Shown in pieces: positions 60,364 to 64,000 of a stretch of 64,000 nt of DNA. The position numbers were made by a program, and so were the translations under genes. The stretch comes from Cannabis sativa (taxonomy: Eukaryota > Streptophyta > Magnoliopsida > Rosales > Cannabaceae). Below the pieces are notes generated by a model that was given only the letters and a program-made list of their open reading frames with translations, had not been told where the DNA came from and made no database searches. Location: NCBI RefSeq assembly GCF_029168945.1, contig NC_083609.1:25727501-25791500 (forward strand), given 5' to 3'. The stretch's first letter is position 1; every line of letters begins with the position of its first letter.

Positions 60364-62238
60364 TGTTGGAAATTATTTTACCAGGATCTTAGATCTACTC
60401 ACAAGTATGTTTATTAACATCCTAAATAAGAACTTTCTAAAACGATAAATTAAACTCATATAAAGTTTAAGAAACCTTACATTGGGTGCAGCGGAATAAT
60501 ATGACTCCTTCCGTTCAGATATCTAGCCCTTGATTCCTTTCTGTAGCAGAGCATTATCAATATCTGAACCTGGATCTCTTTCTCTGAATCTTTGATGCTG
60601 AAACTCCTTTGCTGATGATCTTTCTTCACGATCTTCCTCACTATGATTGAGGTATCACTTGATGTGTGTGGGCACTACTCATACACTAAGGATTTCGAAA
60701 TTATCAAGGAAGAAGAGAGAGAGTGGTCAGCTAAAGATAGGGAGAGAGAAGGCTCAGTTTTTCTGAATAGAAAAAGTCAGAATAAAAGTGTGTTTTTCTG
60801 AAGCCTTCACTATCTATTTATAGCATTCCACTAGGGTTAGATTTGAATTATATGGCATTAAAATAATGAAAAAATCAATTTAAAATGCTACAATAGGTGG
60901 CCGGCCATGCCTTTAATGGATTGGGCCTTGGGCTTTGCAATTTTACAATTTTAACACCTTTTGTATCTGATTTTCTCAAAAATGCCAATTTCCTAATTCA
61001 AACATTTAAATGCCAATTCTAACTATTTAATAACTATAAATAATTATTAAATAATATTGTCATTTATCATATTTATTAATTGAACCATACAAATATGCCC
61101 CTATAAACTCTTTCTTTACAATTTCGCCCTTACTTAGTGAAAAATTCACAAATAGACATAGTCTAATTTGAGAATTATAATTGATTAATCAAAACCAATT
61201 ACATGAGTCTTACAAGCAATATTATCTCAACTAGTGGGGGGACCATGGGTCTATATAACCGAGCTTCCAATAAGTAGATCAAGAATTTAGCACTAAAATT
61301 CACTAACTTATTAATTCTTCGTTGAATCCACGCATAGAACTTAGAATTGCACTCTCAGTTATATAGAATGCTCTATATGTTCCACCATATAGGCACATCA
61401 TTAGTTATCCATTGTTATAATCCTAATGTGATCAATGATCCTCTATATGAATGATCTACACTGTAAAGGGATTAAATTACCGTTACACCCTACAATGTAT
61501 TTATTCCTTAAAACACTTGACCCCGTATAAATGATATTTCAGCTTATGTGAAATGAGTACTCCACCATTTATGTTCGTTTGGTCAAGCTCGAAGGAGATC
61601 ATCCTTTGCTTACTATTCGCCAGATAGAAGCTATAGATTCCATGTTTATGATAGCGCTCCCACTCAATTGCACTACCGTGTTCCCAAAAAGTACGTATCA
61701 CCCTGACCAAAAGGTAGGCTTAACTAACAATTCAAGGAATACGAATAGCCTTTCAAGATTGAGCCTAAACATAACAGGATTAAGATCATTTGATCTAGGA
61801 TCAACTAGGCGATATTGACTTGAATAGATTTTACGGTAAGTTTAATTAAATCTAAGTCAAAGTTCAATATCGGTCCCTTCCGATGCATACTCCATGCATC
61901 CAACCTGAGCTTTACTTTAACCAATGCTCTGGAAAGAACATAGCACTTCTCCAAATGCAAGTAAACTCTGTTGTAGATTATCATATCAGTAAAACCCTAT
62001 GTCTGATAAATCTAGGAAACTTTATTCACATAGTCATGTTTACTTTCCAATGTGTTGACGGCACAATAAACAGGATCAAGTATGTGAAAAGGGTTTCAGA
62101 TGAATTTATACATTATGTACATATAATCATGAAATAAATCATGTGAACCATGCAACATTAAATGTTATTTCTGATCTATATTAATAAGTAAATCTGATTA
62201 TATTGAAATGAGTTTTATTTAGGGCATAAAACCCAACA
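60364..62238 (-). repeat. 3' LTR of element C
   Basis: 1875 bp, very similar to the LTRs of A and D. The left flank is AACTAC; the matching duplication lies beyond the window. Confidence 0.94.
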
Positions 62239-64000
62239 AACTCCCACTTGCACTAATATAAAACAAAAAGTGCGTTTCAAATAATCTCAACACCTTGATA
62301 TACAAATCAAGTGTAGTAGTAGTAAACTCCTCGTAATAGGATCTGAAAGGTTGAATTAACCACAACCTTTTCTCCACCATTACTCTTCCTTAATCACAAA
62401 ATCATTGATAATGTGAAATTCCTCTCTATATGTCTACTCTCTTGGGATACTGGATTCTATACCTTTGGCAACTACTTTTGGTTAATCAGGAAATTAACAC
62501 TAGTAGTTTAAGGCAATTTGGAATGGTGCCAAAGATGTATAGAACTTTCCTTAGACTGAATAAGTACCTTTCCTGCAGCTTTAACATTCAGTCTCTCTCT
62601 GGTAGACCTAGAGACTTCAGATAGGTTTTTACACTTCTCTAAAATCACTATTCCACCCCAGAGTAACCACCATCTTATCAGAAAGATTTACTAGCACAAA
62701 GGCAAATTTCGAAATCTGATATGGTGTAGTCTAAGAGTTTTAAACACACCCTTATAGACTAACATATAGTTCCTCTTCTTAATCTTAGGATTTACTTGAT
62801 TGTCTTCCAATGTTCTTCTCCTGGATTAATCTGATACCTACTCATTACTCCCACTCAACAGCAGGTGTCTGGTCTAAGGCATACAAAAGCATATCTAAGA
62901 CCTCTCACTGTTGATGTAAGAAAATTCTTTCATGGCTTTATCTTTTCTGGAATAGTTGAGACTTTTCCTTAGATAAATAAAATCTATGCCTAAGAAGTTG
63001 TGAAGCTTCTATAGATTGCCATTAGAAAGAAAATGCTTCAGCATCTTACTAAAGTAAGTTGCTTGCATTAGTGTAAGTAATTACCAGGTATACCGCAAGC
63101 CATAGGTTTAGATAAACTCAAACCTATAATACTAGGAACAGGAAGTTTGTTAAGTCCATTGAATAGACTTATAAACGAAAATTTCCTTTTATGTCCTTGT
63201 AATAGAAAAATTTAGGTTACTCCATGTGAATGGATTAAACCACAGTTCTATTGGCTTTCTTCTTAGTTTCTTATCTTGACAACCCATTACTTGTTTAAAC
63301 TCACAATGGATTTTAATCACTAGTGTCTCCCAAGTCATAAGAAGGTGAGTTCTTAAAAACTCTCCCACTACGACAAGGCACCGTGAATTATGTCTAAGAA
63401 AACTAAATGGTATTGATCTCTTCGGTTGTGACAAGATAACAGAGGCAGTGGGATCATCATATGTTATATAAGATGATAGAACACTTTTGGAATCAAGAAT
63501 TAAATATCTCCTTTATTGCTACTTGTTTTTCAGACTTAGTCATTTTCTTAGAAAAGTAGTATTTGTTTGAACAAACACTTTCTTATCTATTGACAATGGG
63601 ATGGTCCACCCCTAATCACTTAGAATAGCTATCAAACCATGGTTAACAGTTCTAGCTTTTCTTAAGATTTTGATTAGGTCATCCATGAATCTAGTAATGA
63701 TTTACATTAAGTAGCCAACCATTACATCATTCTGAAATTGTATTACCATAGAAGGATTTAGGCAACGACTAGTAACTAATCATCAACATGCAACTCGAAA
63801 TTTTTGGGGAGGTAAGTTTGGATATAATTCAAAAATCAATTTAATGATCTTTGAACTGCATATCTACTAACTATTTCTCCACCCCTATCAGTTCGCAAGA
63901 TCTTTAACCACTTACCTTGATGGTGTTTAACCATTGCTAGAAATTAATGAAATTTTTCAAACATTTCAAATTTCTTTGCATAAGGTATAATCTAGAGTTA
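60364..64000 (-). mobile_element. Element C: non-coding copia derivative, runs off window
   Basis: Minus-strand copy with 3' LTR 60364-62238, polypurine tract beginning at 62239 (AACTCCCACTTGCAC), then decayed pol relics to the window end. It has the RNase H relic near 62820-62900 and a relic frame at 63189-63434 that matches A's 39441-39686. Its CTG/CAG sites are normal, unlike D's. Confidence 0.92.

Noticed and set aside
1..64000. Search for a host gene, tRNA, rRNA, or a new defence or biosynthetic system
   Set aside because: Every stretch with coding character reads as retroelement sequence or an unidentified relic; I saw no cloverleaf-type tRNA, rRNA segment or gene cluster by eye.

Overview
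The window is plant nuclear DNA made almost entirely of nested LTR retrotransposons. I see no host gene, tRNA, rRNA or CRISPR array. Chromovirus (Tekay/Del-type) Ty3/gypsy, Sirevirus copia, Tork/Angela-like copia, plant LINE and TATA-box LTR signatures point to a flowering plant, probably a eudicot with a repeat-rich genome. The species cannot be fixed from the sequence alone.

Left part (1-32.1 kb). Positions 1-1860 look like the 5' end of a Tat-like gypsy relic on the minus strand. A Sirevirus (Ty1/copia, plus strand) occupies 1861-22126. Its gag, pol and envelope-like reading frames are decayed. Its RT gene is split by a young Tekay/Del chromovirus on the minus strand (6914-15998) with near-identical LTRs, a perfect 5-bp target duplication (AATAT) and almost intact gag and pol separated by one frame break. 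From 22.6 to 32.1 kb there are small relics: a gypsy integrase tail ending in a 27-A run, a coiled-coil coding remnant, a probable 492-bp solo LTR, a 1906-bp solo LTR with GCATC duplications, a Tat-like LTR, and an old truncated copy of the family that dominates the right half.

Right part (32.1-64 kb). A LINE (minus strand) is broken by a family of copia-derived elements with LTRs of about 1.9 kb (TGTTGGG...CCAACA), here called A, B, C and D. A (plus strand, from 32460) sits in the LINE. B (minus, 40014-59928) sits in A. D (minus, 42372-52477, CATCT duplication) sits in B. C (minus, from 60364) sits in the LINE and runs off the window. All copies carry the same decayed, frameless pol relics yet have well-preserved LTRs, so the family has apparently been copied while already non-coding, using enzymes supplied in trans.

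Two observations stand out. (1) The ORF-less family carries conserved non-coding blocks in every copy that reaches them. (2) About 43.7-51.0 kb carries a systematic CTG-to-ACG and CAG-to-CG(A) signature, absent from sister copies, that looks like an assembly or base-calling artefact at CHG methylation sites. I did not find a convincing new enzymatic or defence system.
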